Origin: Patiria pectinifera
Taxonomy: Eukaryota; Echinodermata; Asteroidea; Valvatida; Asterinidae
Reading direction: 5' to 3'
NCBI GenBank assembly: GCA_029964075.1
Contig: CM057149.1
Coordinates: forward strand, 37,282,900 to 37,346,899
Length of the DNA stretch: 64,000 nt
The notes under the pieces are model-generated. The model made no database searches. It had not been told where the DNA came from and was given only the letters and a program-made list of their open reading frames with translations. Made by a program: the position numbers and the translations under genes. This document shows positions 59,201-62,357 of the stretch, one piece after another (the stretch's first letter is position 1; every line of letters begins with the position of its first letter).

Positions 59201-61871
59201 GAAGTTTAAATCTGTGTTAAGTGCCAGGATTTTACAGCTTGAAGCAATCAAAATCCAGCAAACTCAGCCGTTAGATTTTGATGGATTTGGAAGTGTTAGT
59301 AAGTAAAATCAAAAACTTAAACAGGATTAGTATACCGCATGGCTTGCATTTACAACAAATGTATATATAAAAAAAATTCATATTTAAGCTTCTACCGAAA
59401 TAAAAATTTACGTTTTAAGCTTTTACCAAAATAAACACCTTTAATTATCCACTAACATATCCACTATATATGTATATTCCATAGTACAAAGACATCACTA
59501 ATCTTCCCCTGCAGTGACCTATCAGCCATCAGAAAGCGATAACATGTCCTAAAAAGTCAAATTTAGCAGGGAAAATATTGAAGCATTTACTAAGAAAACA
59601 CTTAGAATTTTTCAGACCAGTCTCATAGGGTTTGTGCACAGGTTGTCAAGTGATGTCCAGGTATGGAACTCTTTCCATGATCTTAAATGGATATGAAGAA
59701 ATCCGTGTAAAATCAAGTTCCCATGGGAAAAAATTTTAAAAATGTGAAATTTAGGAGCAACAAGATTTCTCTTGTTGGAAAGGGAACTTGCAACTTCAAT
59801 GAACAACTTCGTTAGAAAAAAAAAGTGTTTAGCAAACTGCTTGCATTTTTAATTATAATTACCACTAATTATATTTGTACAGCAATTAAGCACACCTTTT
59901 TGCAGTAGTCTGTGAAATTCTATGCAGCAATTTTACCATGTGAATCACTCACTGGAATTATTTGGGAGTGGCGTAATGATATCAAAACAATGATGCTATG
60001 AATTTTACCAAATATTTTTGTTGCATCAAGGGGTGGTCCTGGGGAATGGTAGGGCCTCCAGCCCTGAGCACCAGGGGAAGGGGGGGGGGCAATAGCATCA
60101 ACTAGGGGGCCACTACCATAAAAAATACAAAATACATATGTACGGCTTTTGTCATGGGGGGCCAAGTGGTCGCCAAGGGGGCCCGGACCCACCAGGCCCC
60201 CCCCTCCCCCTTGGCGACAGGCCTCATTAAAAAGCACAAATGCAAAAGTATAGAGTACCGAAGTGTGACGTCAGCTGTCGTTGTTCTGCTTCACTCAGGT
60301 TCGTGCGCTAATGTCTTTACACACTTAGGCTGTGCGCTTGGAACAGAATATACGGCACACTTCCGTACTCTATAGACCATATGACCTGTGATACTCTATA
60401 GACCATATGACCTGTGATACTCTATAGACCATATGACCTGTGATACTCTATAGACCATATGACCTGTGATACTCTATAGACCATATGACCTGTGATACTC
60501 TATAGACCATATGACCTGTGATACTCTATAGACCATATGACCTGTGACACTCTATAGACCATATGACCTGTGATACTCTATAGACCATATGACCTGTGAT
60601 ACTCTATAGACCATATGACCTGTGATAATCTATAGACCATATGACCTGTGATACTCTATAGACCATATGACCTGTGATACTCTATAGACCATATGACCTG
60701 TGATACTCTATAGACCATATGACCTGTGATACTCTATAGACCATATGACCTGTGATACTCTATAGACCATATGACCTGTGATGTCATGCAGACAGGCAAC
60801 CGCCGAGCAACCTAAACATTTAAGCATCTTTTGCATATTATTTGGACCAGATTAAACAGCTTTAGGTCAACACTTTTACACCATTCACATTTCAAGAGAT
60901 ATACATGCAGTGCAGAAGAAAACCGTTTGCTGAAAGATGGCATCATGTGACCACAACATGCAAATTTGTACACAAATGTTACATGACAAGGCTGTTTCCA
61001 TGGGTTACTGATGGAGCCGCTAAACGCATAGATATTTGCTTAGCGAAAACCTGTTACCAGCCAAACATCATGCAATCTACTTTGCTTTGGACTGGTACTC
61101 TGTTAATTCGTGCTTAGCACATAAACAAAGCAATTTTTTCTGCAACTCGATCCACAAAATTGGACCATAAAACAGTCAGATACCCGTCGACTTAAATTCG
61201 CTCTCAGTTAGTCTAACTATTTTTGAAACTCCACATTTCTTTTGCAAATTTGCTGCAGTATGACTATGTTAACTTTAAACACCAAAATGATGAGCCCATA
61301 AGCTGGTTTGGAAAAAAAATTACGCCCGAAGTATCAGAACTGAAACATAACGACATCATGCTTTTATTTTACACGTACGTGCGCATTCTTTACAGAACCA
61401 CGTGAAGACAAGAGTCACAAAGCTCCATGTGACATGCGACAAAATTGCGCGCTTTTACAAATATGCACACAAAAAATTAGTGTTAAGACGCATGACTCTG
61501 TCACATTAATGTAAACGTGCTCATTGATTTGTGTGTGACTTTCAAATATGCGAAATTTCGTCGCACCATATGTGAAAATTGGCTTTTAAGAAGGTACGCT
61601 CGTAAACAAAACGTGACGTCATTATATCTCAGGTCATAGCTGCAAGAGTACATATACAAACCAGAATATCCTGCTTAATATTTACAATACCGTAGCAGCA
61701 AAAGCGCCAACCTTCCACCTTTTTTTATATCGGTAATAATACCTTCATTTTCACAGTTGATTCCAGTAAACGTTGGTGGGCATGCACACTGATAGTACAG
61801 AAAGCCCGCGGCATTGCGTAACTGTTGACAATTGCCCCCATTGCGACAGGGGCTACTGGTACATGGGTCGA
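32154..61871 (-). CDS. EGF-repeat protein, probably GPI-anchored (21 exons, 5' partial)
   Basis: The visible exons, 5' to 3', start at 61,871, 58,470, 56,999, 54,387, 52,047, 50,781, 49,946, 48,271, 47,443, 46,505, 45,522, 44,520, 43,229, 40,796, 39,271, 37,936, 36,803, 35,694, 34,691, 33,659 and 32,251. Twenty encode one complete six-cysteine EGF domain each; the last encodes a hydrophobic C-terminus. Every intron is phase 1, so all exons can be skipped or duplicated without a frameshift. About 840 residues are visible. The domains begin VDPC or VNLC, not DxDEC, so they are the Notch/Delta type without the full calcium-binding motif. The product should be secreted and held at the outer membrane face, acting in adhesion or ligand binding; the partner is unknown. 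No avidin domain (fibropellin), Notch LNR or ankyrin repeats are encoded here. The signal peptide and N-terminus lie beyond 64,000. Confidence 0.88.
33095..33185 (-). mobile_element. SINE, tRNA-derived head
   Basis: On the minus strand the sequence reads as a worn A box (GTGGTGTATTGGTAAAG) and a B box (GGTTCGAGCTC) with a degraded anticodon region, followed by an unrelated tail. It sits in the last intron of the EGF gene, immediately 3' of a second similar head. Confidence 0.5.
33186..33380 (-). mobile_element. SINE, tRNA-derived, second copy
   Basis: The minus strand shows CACTGGTCGAGCGGTAAGAC (A box side) and GGGTTCGAGTCCCATCC (B box), then CGAGTAAGC and a body of about 110 bases. The head closely matches the SINE at 48,850 (GGGTTCGAGTCCCACCCGAG). 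Confidence 0.65.
33537..33659 (-). CDS. Exon 20: EGF-like domain
   Basis: The exon is 123 bp, acceptor TTTGACAG, donor GTGAGT. It holds six cysteines in EGF spacing, with CANGGTC between C2 and C3 and CPPNYTGNTC between C5 and C6. CANGGTC fits the POFUT1 O-fucose consensus CxxxxS/TC. A 34-bp minisatellite lies just upstream of its acceptor. Confidence 0.9.
33681..34096. repeat. 34-bp minisatellite, about 11-12 units
   Basis: The unit begins GTTTGGGGCAGTACAGGGAG and continues TAACAGGCAGGGTG (plus strand). The array lies in the intron between exons 19 and 20 and ends only about 20-30 bases before the exon 20 acceptor. Its minus strand reads as open frames rich in TPCTAPN, which are repeat artefacts. 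Confidence 0.9.
34575..34691 (-). CDS. Exon 19: EGF-like domain
   Basis: The exon is 117 bp, acceptor ATTACAG, donor GTAAGT. Motifs are CVPNPC, CKNNGVC and CRGSYMGVNC. The aromatic residue and glycine before C6 are conserved although the loop between C5 and C6 is unusual (RGSYMGVN). Confidence 0.9.
34805..35557. repeat. TGATGACTTG-type tandem array, about 750 bp
   Basis: The degenerate unit is 10-13 bases long, with variants of TTGTGATGAC and TTATGATTGAC, filling most of the intron between exons 18 and 19 and ending about 18 bases from the exon 18 boundary. The same motif occurs at 39,010-39,060 and, inverted, at 53,237-53,375. Confidence 0.85.
35575..35694 (-). CDS. Exon 18: EGF-like domain
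   Basis: The exon is 120 bp, acceptor GCCATCAG, donor GTAAGG. Motifs are CDSTPC, CQNRGWC and CYDGYTGRDC. CDSTPC fits the POGLUT1 O-glucose consensus CxSxPC, and CYDGYTGRDC fits the EOGT consensus CxxGxS/TGxxC. Only this visible domain has both. Confidence 0.9.
35816..36148 (+). mobile_element. 5'-truncated LINE, reverse transcriptase C-terminus (RTE-like)
   Basis: The frame reads WQDHMRNVNLYASLPKV, then KRRLKLAGHC, then ILWEPTWGTASRGR, then LKQDTGL and a stop. This is the familiar C-terminal tail of invertebrate LINE polyproteins, including the AGHC and WEPTxGxxxRGR motifs. TTGATTGATTGA follows the stop, like RTE-type simple 3' tails. AGGACCATT flanks it on both sides (35,807-35,815 and 36,149-36,157), a 9-bp target-site duplication. 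Only the last roughly 105 codons are present, so it was dead on arrival. It lies in the intron between exons 17 and 18, antisense to the host gene. Confidence 0.85.
36696..36803 (-). CDS. Exon 17: EGF-like domain
   Basis: The exon is 108 bp, acceptor TTAACAG, donor GTGAGT. Motifs are CSTRPC, CLNNGVC and CPTDFTGLRC. It is short for the array (36 codons), with a compact C3-C4 loop. Confidence 0.9.
37255..37440 (-). mobile_element. SINE, tRNA-derived
   Basis: On the minus strand the head has GTGGGTTCGAGTCCAGCC (B box), then a body with CTTGGGCAAGACACTTTACT and GGTACCTGTGAGGGTATAGG. The phrase GGGCAAGACACTTTA recurs in SINE bodies of many marine animals. It lies in the intron between exons 16 and 17. 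Confidence 0.7.
37817..37936 (-). CDS. Exon 16: EGF-like domain with GC donor
   Basis: The exon is 120 bp, acceptor CATTTCAG. Motifs are CLPSNPC, CQNGGQC and CINGFTGSFC; the last fits the EOGT O-GlcNAc consensus. The exon ends at ...TGTGAGATAG followed by GCAAGT, the standard context of a GC-AG intron, where every other donor here is GT. Using it keeps phase 1. Without it the frame stays open past the boundary, so a GC splice is inferred from context. Confidence 0.85.
   Translation of the reverse strand, partial: SIPAFPLTHVKMAVNVHSPSTASLRSVPALMASLAPSVR
38040..38459. mobile_element. MITE with 34-bp inverted ends
   Basis: The left end GAGACGTTCTGGCAAAATGA (38,040) and the inverted right end (to 38,459) match over 34 bases with three mismatches. 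The inside is AT-rich and non-coding. It lies in the intron between exons 15 and 16. Confidence 0.75.
39010..39060. repeat. Short patch of the CTTGTGAT motif
   Basis: ACTTGTGATCAAACTTGTGA and then GGACTTGTGGTCCATCACAAG form a few units of the motif seen in the 34,805 array, with a local inversion. It is in the intron just downstream of exon 15. Confidence 0.6.
39158..39271 (-). CDS. Exon 15: EGF-like domain
   Basis: The exon is 114 bp, acceptor TATTTTAG, donor GTATGT. Motifs are VDPCMRQPC, CFNNGQC and CPTGYRGDLC. The last has the glycine of the EOGT site but arginine in place of Ser/Thr. Confidence 0.9.
39840..40270. repeat. Interspersed repeat, inverted copy of 13,240
   Basis: The segment contains TGTGGGCCATGAACATGAGG, GAGCGTAGGCATCATTTTTC (twice in tandem) and ATGGGCTTCAGGACTACTTT, all found reverse-complemented at 13,240-13,680. 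It is in the intron between exons 14 and 15. Confidence 0.65.
40307..40657. mobile_element. Inverted-repeat element abutting exon 14
   Basis: CCAATGGGCTCCGTGTACAA at 40,307 is answered at 40,639-40,657 by its near reverse complement. The inside is more GC-rich than its surroundings and followed by a G run. The element ends about 22 bases from the exon 14 donor. Confidence 0.5.
40680..40796 (-). CDS. Exon 14: EGF-like domain
   Basis: The exon is 117 bp, acceptor ATCCACAG, donor GTAAAC. Motifs are CNPNPC, CRNSGQC and CQQGYSGPLC; the last fits the EOGT consensus. A poly-G run lies just inside the following intron. Confidence 0.9.
   Translation of the reverse strand: MFCATLTLVGTADSAVTPRTGPALIAPVSRATLAPCVR
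41150..42182. mobile_element. PIF/Harbinger-like MITE, 1,033 bp, TTA duplication
   Basis: The ends are GGCC followed by an A run and TAGTTCTGCTTCCG, with the exact inverted counterpart CGGAAGCAGAACTA, a T run and GGCC at the right. TTA flanks both sides (41,147-41,149 and 42,183-42,185). Subterminal copies of AAAAATAGGGTCGGTCGG lie near both ends, in direct orientation. A 167-codon frame (41,364-41,867, plus) has no transposase motif I recognise. TTA/TAA duplication is typical of PIF/Harbinger. Confidence 0.75.
42290..43080. repeat. TTCCCTGA-type degenerate repeat patches
   Basis: Phrases such as AAATTCCCTGAGCTTTTCC (42,343) and AAATTCCCTGAGTTTCCCCT (42,978) recur, with ATTTTCTCAGATTT between. 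This is a loosely repeated, non-coding intron segment upstream of exon 14. Confidence 0.4.
43116..43229 (-). CDS. Exon 13: EGF-like domain
   Basis: The exon is 114 bp, acceptor GATTTCAG, donor GTATGT. Motifs are CLASPC, CNFGTC and CLPNWTGDRC. The C2-C3 loop is one residue shorter than in most domains (NFGT), a trait shared with exons 11 and 12. Confidence 0.9.
43872..43908. repeat. Hairpin, 12-bp stem
   Basis: TGATAATTACCC and GGGTAATTATCA enclose 13 bases (TCGCCTTCGGATG). It is a compact stem-loop in the intron between exons 12 and 13. Confidence 0.7.
44413..44520 (-). CDS. Exon 12: EGF-like domain
   Basis: The exon is 108 bp, acceptor ATCAACAG, donor GTAAGT. Motifs are CFQNPC, CDHGTC and CDTNYYGSTC. 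It has a short C2-C3 loop, and YY where YTG or WTG is usual. Confidence 0.9.
45061..45290 (-). mobile_element. SINE, tRNA-derived, about 230 bp
   Basis: On the minus strand: GGCGTAGTGCGTAAAGCGC (A box side), GACCGGGTTCGATTCCTGG (B box), then a body with TTTTTCTCCAGGCTCTCCGG and TTTTCCTCCCTCC. This CTCCGG/TTTCC body block is a widespread SINE central motif in marine animals (from memory, not searched). It is in the intron between exons 11 and 12. Confidence 0.75.
45415..45522 (-). CDS. Exon 11: EGF-like domain
   Basis: The exon is 108 bp, acceptor TGTGTAG, donor GTACGT. Motifs are CQNHNC, CVRGSC and CNQGWGGLLC. It lacks the usual NGG between C2 and C3 and has glycine where Ser/Thr normally precedes the C5-C6 glycine. 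Confidence 0.88.
45640..45680 (+). repeat. SINE/LINE 3' tail with (ATT)n
   Basis: TTTGGCGCT followed by six ATT units resembles the GGCGCTAT(ATT)n tails of L2/CR1-dependent SINEs. The body upstream is not recognisable. Confidence 0.35.
45715..46217. mobile_element. Fold-back MITE family A, copy 2
   Basis: It is 503 bp with TA on each side, left end CAGGGTGAGTAAAAAAAAAC and right end its complement GACTCACCCTG. Long arms pair, e.g. AAAATCTAGGATATGAAAGC and its complement. It lies in the intron between exons 10 and 11. Confidence 0.9.
46380..46505 (-). CDS. Exon 10: EGF-like domain
   Basis: The exon is 126 bp, acceptor CTGTGCAG, donor GTGAGC. Motifs are NPCLNNNEC, CLNGGIC and CPATHTGSRC. The C3-C4 loop is long and acidic (GFEDANGSPFIV). 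Confidence 0.9.
47315..47443 (-). CDS. Exon 9: EGF-like domain with long C5-C6 loop
   Basis: The exon is 129 bp, acceptor ATGACAG, donor GTAAGT. Motifs are CATNPC, CQNGGRC and CDCTVIPGTAFIGTFC. The last loop has 12 residues between C5 and C6 instead of 8, closer to a laminin-type insertion, but there is no extra cysteine pair. Confidence 0.88.
48143..48271 (-). CDS. Exon 8: EGF-like domain (VNLC subfamily)
   Basis: The exon is 129 bp, acceptor TTGACAG, donor GTAGGG. Motifs are VNLCDTASPC, CQNGGTC (O-fucose consensus) and CPSDWTGLLC. With exons 5-7 it shares five residues between C1 and C2 and a Q/P-x-Y motif before C4. Confidence 0.92.
48850..48965 (-). mobile_element. SINE, tRNA-derived
   Basis: The minus strand reads GGTTATCAAGTGGTTATATG, then GGGTTCGAGTCCCACCCGAG, then CAAGCCTGTGG. 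It is close to the SINE at 33,186. It is in the intron between exons 7 and 8. Confidence 0.65.
49296..49661. mobile_element. PIF/Harbinger-like MITE, 366 bp, TTA duplication
   Basis: Left GGCC, A run, GTCTCCGGTTTCTGGTAT; right ATACCAGAAACTGGAGAC, T run, GGCC; TTA on both sides. The inside has CG-rich pieces (GCGCGCGTCGCCG) unusual for this AT-rich intron. It shares only the outermost GGCC-A(n) end with the 41,150 element. Confidence 0.78.
49818..49946 (-). CDS. Exon 7: EGF-like domain (VNLC subfamily)
   Basis: The exon is 129 bp, acceptor GTTTCAG before TTAACCTCTG, donor GTAAAA. Motifs are VNLCTTIFPC, CQNGGTC (O-fucose consensus), DQAGYQC and CFSAWMGTNC. Confidence 0.92.
50135..50270. repeat. 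Degenerate inverted repeat
   Basis: GCGTTCGAGCGTGTTACTCT at 50,135 pairs imperfectly with the segment ending CATCCGAACG at 50,270. It is GC-richer than the surrounding intron and followed by a C run. Confidence 0.35.
50653..50781 (-). CDS. Exon 6: EGF-like domain (VNLC subfamily)
   Basis: The exon is 129 bp, acceptor CTTCAG before TTAACCTGTG, donor GTAATT. Motifs are VNLCVTLSPC, CMNGGAC, NVAGYQC and CPSAWTGPNC. It is the nearest relative of exon 7 (same boundary codons, same PG ending), but alanine replaces the O-fucosylated threonine. Confidence 0.92.
51180..51432. repeat. G-rich tandem (TATGCTGGGGGA) inside an inverted-end repeat
   Basis: From about 51,220 to 51,345 units of TATGCTGGGGGA plus extra G runs repeat 6-7 times. 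Outer parts GGATGGATCCAGAGAGG and CCCCTGGATCTGCCACTG are roughly inverted. The plus strand has many runs of four or more G, able in principle to form G-quadruplexes. It is in the intron between exons 5 and 6. Confidence 0.7.
51919..52047 (-). CDS. Exon 5: EGF-like domain (VNLC subfamily)
   Basis: The exon is 129 bp, acceptor ATCATCAG, donor GTAAGT. Motifs are VNLCSSINPC, CRNGATC (O-fucose consensus), QPDYLC and CTSAWSGLTC. Confidence 0.92.
53237..53375. repeat. Inverted-orientation TCACAAGTCA array
   Basis: Units of TCATCACAAG and GATCACAAGT repeat about 12 times. This is the reverse complement of the 34,805 array motif. It is in the intron between exons 4 and 5. Confidence 0.85.
53595..54052. 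repeat. Cluster of TTTTCACGAAGTG motifs with an 18-bp inverted repeat
   Basis: GTTTTCATGAAGTG or GTTTTCACGAAGTG, in either orientation or in part, occurs about six times (near 53,599, 53,674, 53,724, 53,771, 53,814 and 54,041). Positions 53,725-53,742 and 53,768-53,785 are exact inverted repeats. The same GTCACTTCGTGG phrase appears near 34,480. Confidence 0.7.
54259..54387 (-). CDS. Exon 4: EGF-like domain (VDPC subfamily)
   Basis: The exon is 129 bp, acceptor TTCTACTAG, donor GTTTGT. Motifs are VNPCGSNPC (O-glucose consensus CxSxPC), CRNGGTC (O-fucose consensus), RSSTGLLVYQC and CPSTFTGTNC. It shares TAG acceptor and GTTTGT donor with exons 2 and 3. Confidence 0.92.
54445..54953. mobile_element. 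Fold-back MITE family A, copy 3
   Basis: It is 509 bp, ends CAGGGTGATTAAAAAAAAAC and TTTTACTCACCCTG with TA on each side. It begins 57 bases upstream of the exon 4 acceptor in the sense of the gene. The arms pair over most of their length as in copies 1 and 2. Confidence 0.9.
56098..56230 (+). promoter_or_regulatory. Core-promoter-like cluster (2 CCAAT boxes, TATA, Inr)
   Basis: ATTGG in GATTGGTCA lies at 56,099-56,103, the palindrome ATTGGCCAAT at 56,141-56,150, TATAAAAAG at 56,199-56,207 and TTCATCATT (initiator-like) at 56,222-56,230, 25-30 bases past the TATA box. Order and spacing fit a plus-strand RNA polymerase II promoter, in the intron between EGF exons 3 and 4 and antisense to that gene. 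Such clusters can also arise by chance in AT-rich DNA. Confidence 0.4.
56349..56573 (+). CDS. Possible small intronic gene, 74 codons, unknown
   Basis: A 74-codon frame starts about 120 bases after the promoter-like cluster, in the context AATCAAATGA. No domain is recognised. The N-terminal half has CHPHPRC, a potential metal-binding pair; the C-terminal half (KAQQTNEQLTEQVDKYLQKL) looks like a charged amphipathic helix. AAAG followed by GTATAT near codon 66 could be a splice donor, making the frame a first exon. No signal peptide or membrane segment is visible. It could be a nested gene, an exon of an antisense transcript, or chance. Confidence 0.28.
   Translation: MKVATGSQHHTNVHKLPKFVCHPHPRCIVNIEKVYYNQNFSKAQQTNEQLTEQVDKYLQKLKADLKVYAYRFYK
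56871..56999 (-). CDS. Exon 3: EGF-like domain (VDPC subfamily, duplicate)
   Basis: The exon is 129 bp, acceptor CTTCTAG, donor GTTTGT. Motifs are VDPCSSNPC (O-glucose consensus), CVNGGGC, TLNYQC and CPTTHTGTNC. The protein is identical to exon 2; two base differences (ACG/ACA, GGC/GGA) are synonymous. Confidence 0.93.
57073..57722. mobile_element. Fold-back element (family C) inserted in MITE B
   Basis: Arms of roughly 145 bases (57,113-57,255 and 57,515-57,660) pair, including AACCTGTCTCGTCCAAAAAA and its complement. The right end GACTCACCCTG and following TA match family A ends. The left terminus is missing together with the left part of the MITE B it entered, implying a later deletion. 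Confidence 0.75.
57725..58064. mobile_element. MITE family B, copy 2 (left part lost)
   Basis: From GTGTTATTAATGACAC to the right end TTTGCACCAACCTG it follows the 14,611 copy, including GCCGTCCGTGGACAAACA. The left part is replaced by the fold-back element. Confidence 0.8.
58342..58470 (-). CDS. Exon 2: EGF-like domain (VDPC subfamily, duplicate)
   Basis: The exon is 129 bp, with the same acceptor, donor and predicted protein as exon 3. The frame is intact and splice sites are kept, so it is likely used. A transcript may contain one or both copies. Confidence 0.93.
58600..58970. mobile_element. MITE family B, copy 3
   Basis: It is 371 bp with TA on each side, left end CAGGTGCAAAAGAAGGAAAC and right end CCTTCTTTTTGCACCAACCTG-type complement. 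An internal deletion removes the CCGTCCGTGGACAAACA block present in copies 1 and 2. Confidence 0.85.
59525..59675. repeat. Relative of the 2,004 MITE interior
   Basis: AAAACACTTAGAATTTTTC followed by TCTCATAGGGTTTGTGCACA matches 2,125-2,175. The perfect inverted ends of the left copy are not kept here. It is in the intron upstream of exon 2. Confidence 0.6.
60249..60374. mobile_element. 126-bp inverted-repeat element next to the 26-bp satellite
   Basis: TATAGAGTACCGAAGTGTG at 60,249-60,267 is answered at 60,356-60,374 by its reverse complement with one mismatch. The right end (TACTCTATA) is also the first part of the satellite unit that follows. Confidence 0.7.
60366..60785. repeat. 26-bp satellite, about 16 near-identical units
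   Basis: The unit is ACTCTATAGACCATATGA plus CCTGTGAT. Sixteen copies in a row differ at only a couple of places (one GTGACACTC, one GATAATC). Such uniformity means recent amplification. It is in the intron between exons 1 and 2. Confidence 0.95.
61743..61871 (-). CDS. Exon 1 of those visible: EGF-like domain (VDPC subfamily)
   Basis: The exon is 129 bp, acceptor CTTCTAG, donor GTATTA (weak). Motifs are VDPCTSSPC (O-glucose consensus), CRNGGNC, FLYYQC and CPPTFTGINC. It begins in phase 1, so at least one more coding exon lies upstream, outside the window. Confidence 0.92.
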
Positions 61872-61964
61872 CTAGAAGAAGAAATAACATCTGTTCATTA
61901 GCAGGTGTTTCTTGAGGTATTATTTTACAGAGTAACAGGTGGGTCTAAGTTGTTGTAAGCTGAT

Positions 61965-62357
61965 GGGAGACTTTTAAGATGCATGGTGGCAGCACACATA
62001 TCGGCCCTTTTCAATACGCCAGTTCGGTATTTCAACTGGGCATGTACGCAATGACATGGGTTATGGGTCATTTGGGATAATTGAACACTCATTGAAGGCG
62101 CAAGAACACGCAAGGAGACAGTCACATGACGATCGTGGGTTAATTACAGGCAGAATGGGCCTATACTTAACATCATGATTACAATACACTTGCACTTTAT
62201 CCCAAATGACCTTTGGCCTGGACTACTTCATCGAGATACCGAACTGGCTAATTGCTTACCGGTACATCATGTTTAAGCTACTGTGCACATGTTAAAAATG
62301 ACGTAAATGATCTAAAAAGGGTGTGTTTGCTGCCACCATGCATCTCAAAAATCTCCC
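61965..62357. mobile_element. Fold-back MITE, 393 bp
   Basis: GGGAGACTTTTAAGATGCAT at 61,965 is answered by ATGCATCTCAAAAATCTCCC at 62,338-62,357. Inner pairs follow in order: GTGGCAGCA/TGCTGCCAC, CCAGTTCGGTAT/ATACCGAACTGG and GTCATTTGGGATAA/TTATCCCAAATGAC. Non-coding. Confidence 0.85.

Noticed and set aside
60366-60785. CRISPR-like regular repeat
   Set aside because: Units are directly adjacent with no spacers, and the context is a eukaryotic intron. It is a satellite.
32154-61871. Identity as Notch, Delta or fibropellin
   Set aside because: EGF spacing is of that type, but there are no LNR, DSL, transmembrane-plus-ankyrin or avidin parts, and the C-terminus ends in a GPI-like signal. I therefore give no gene symbol.
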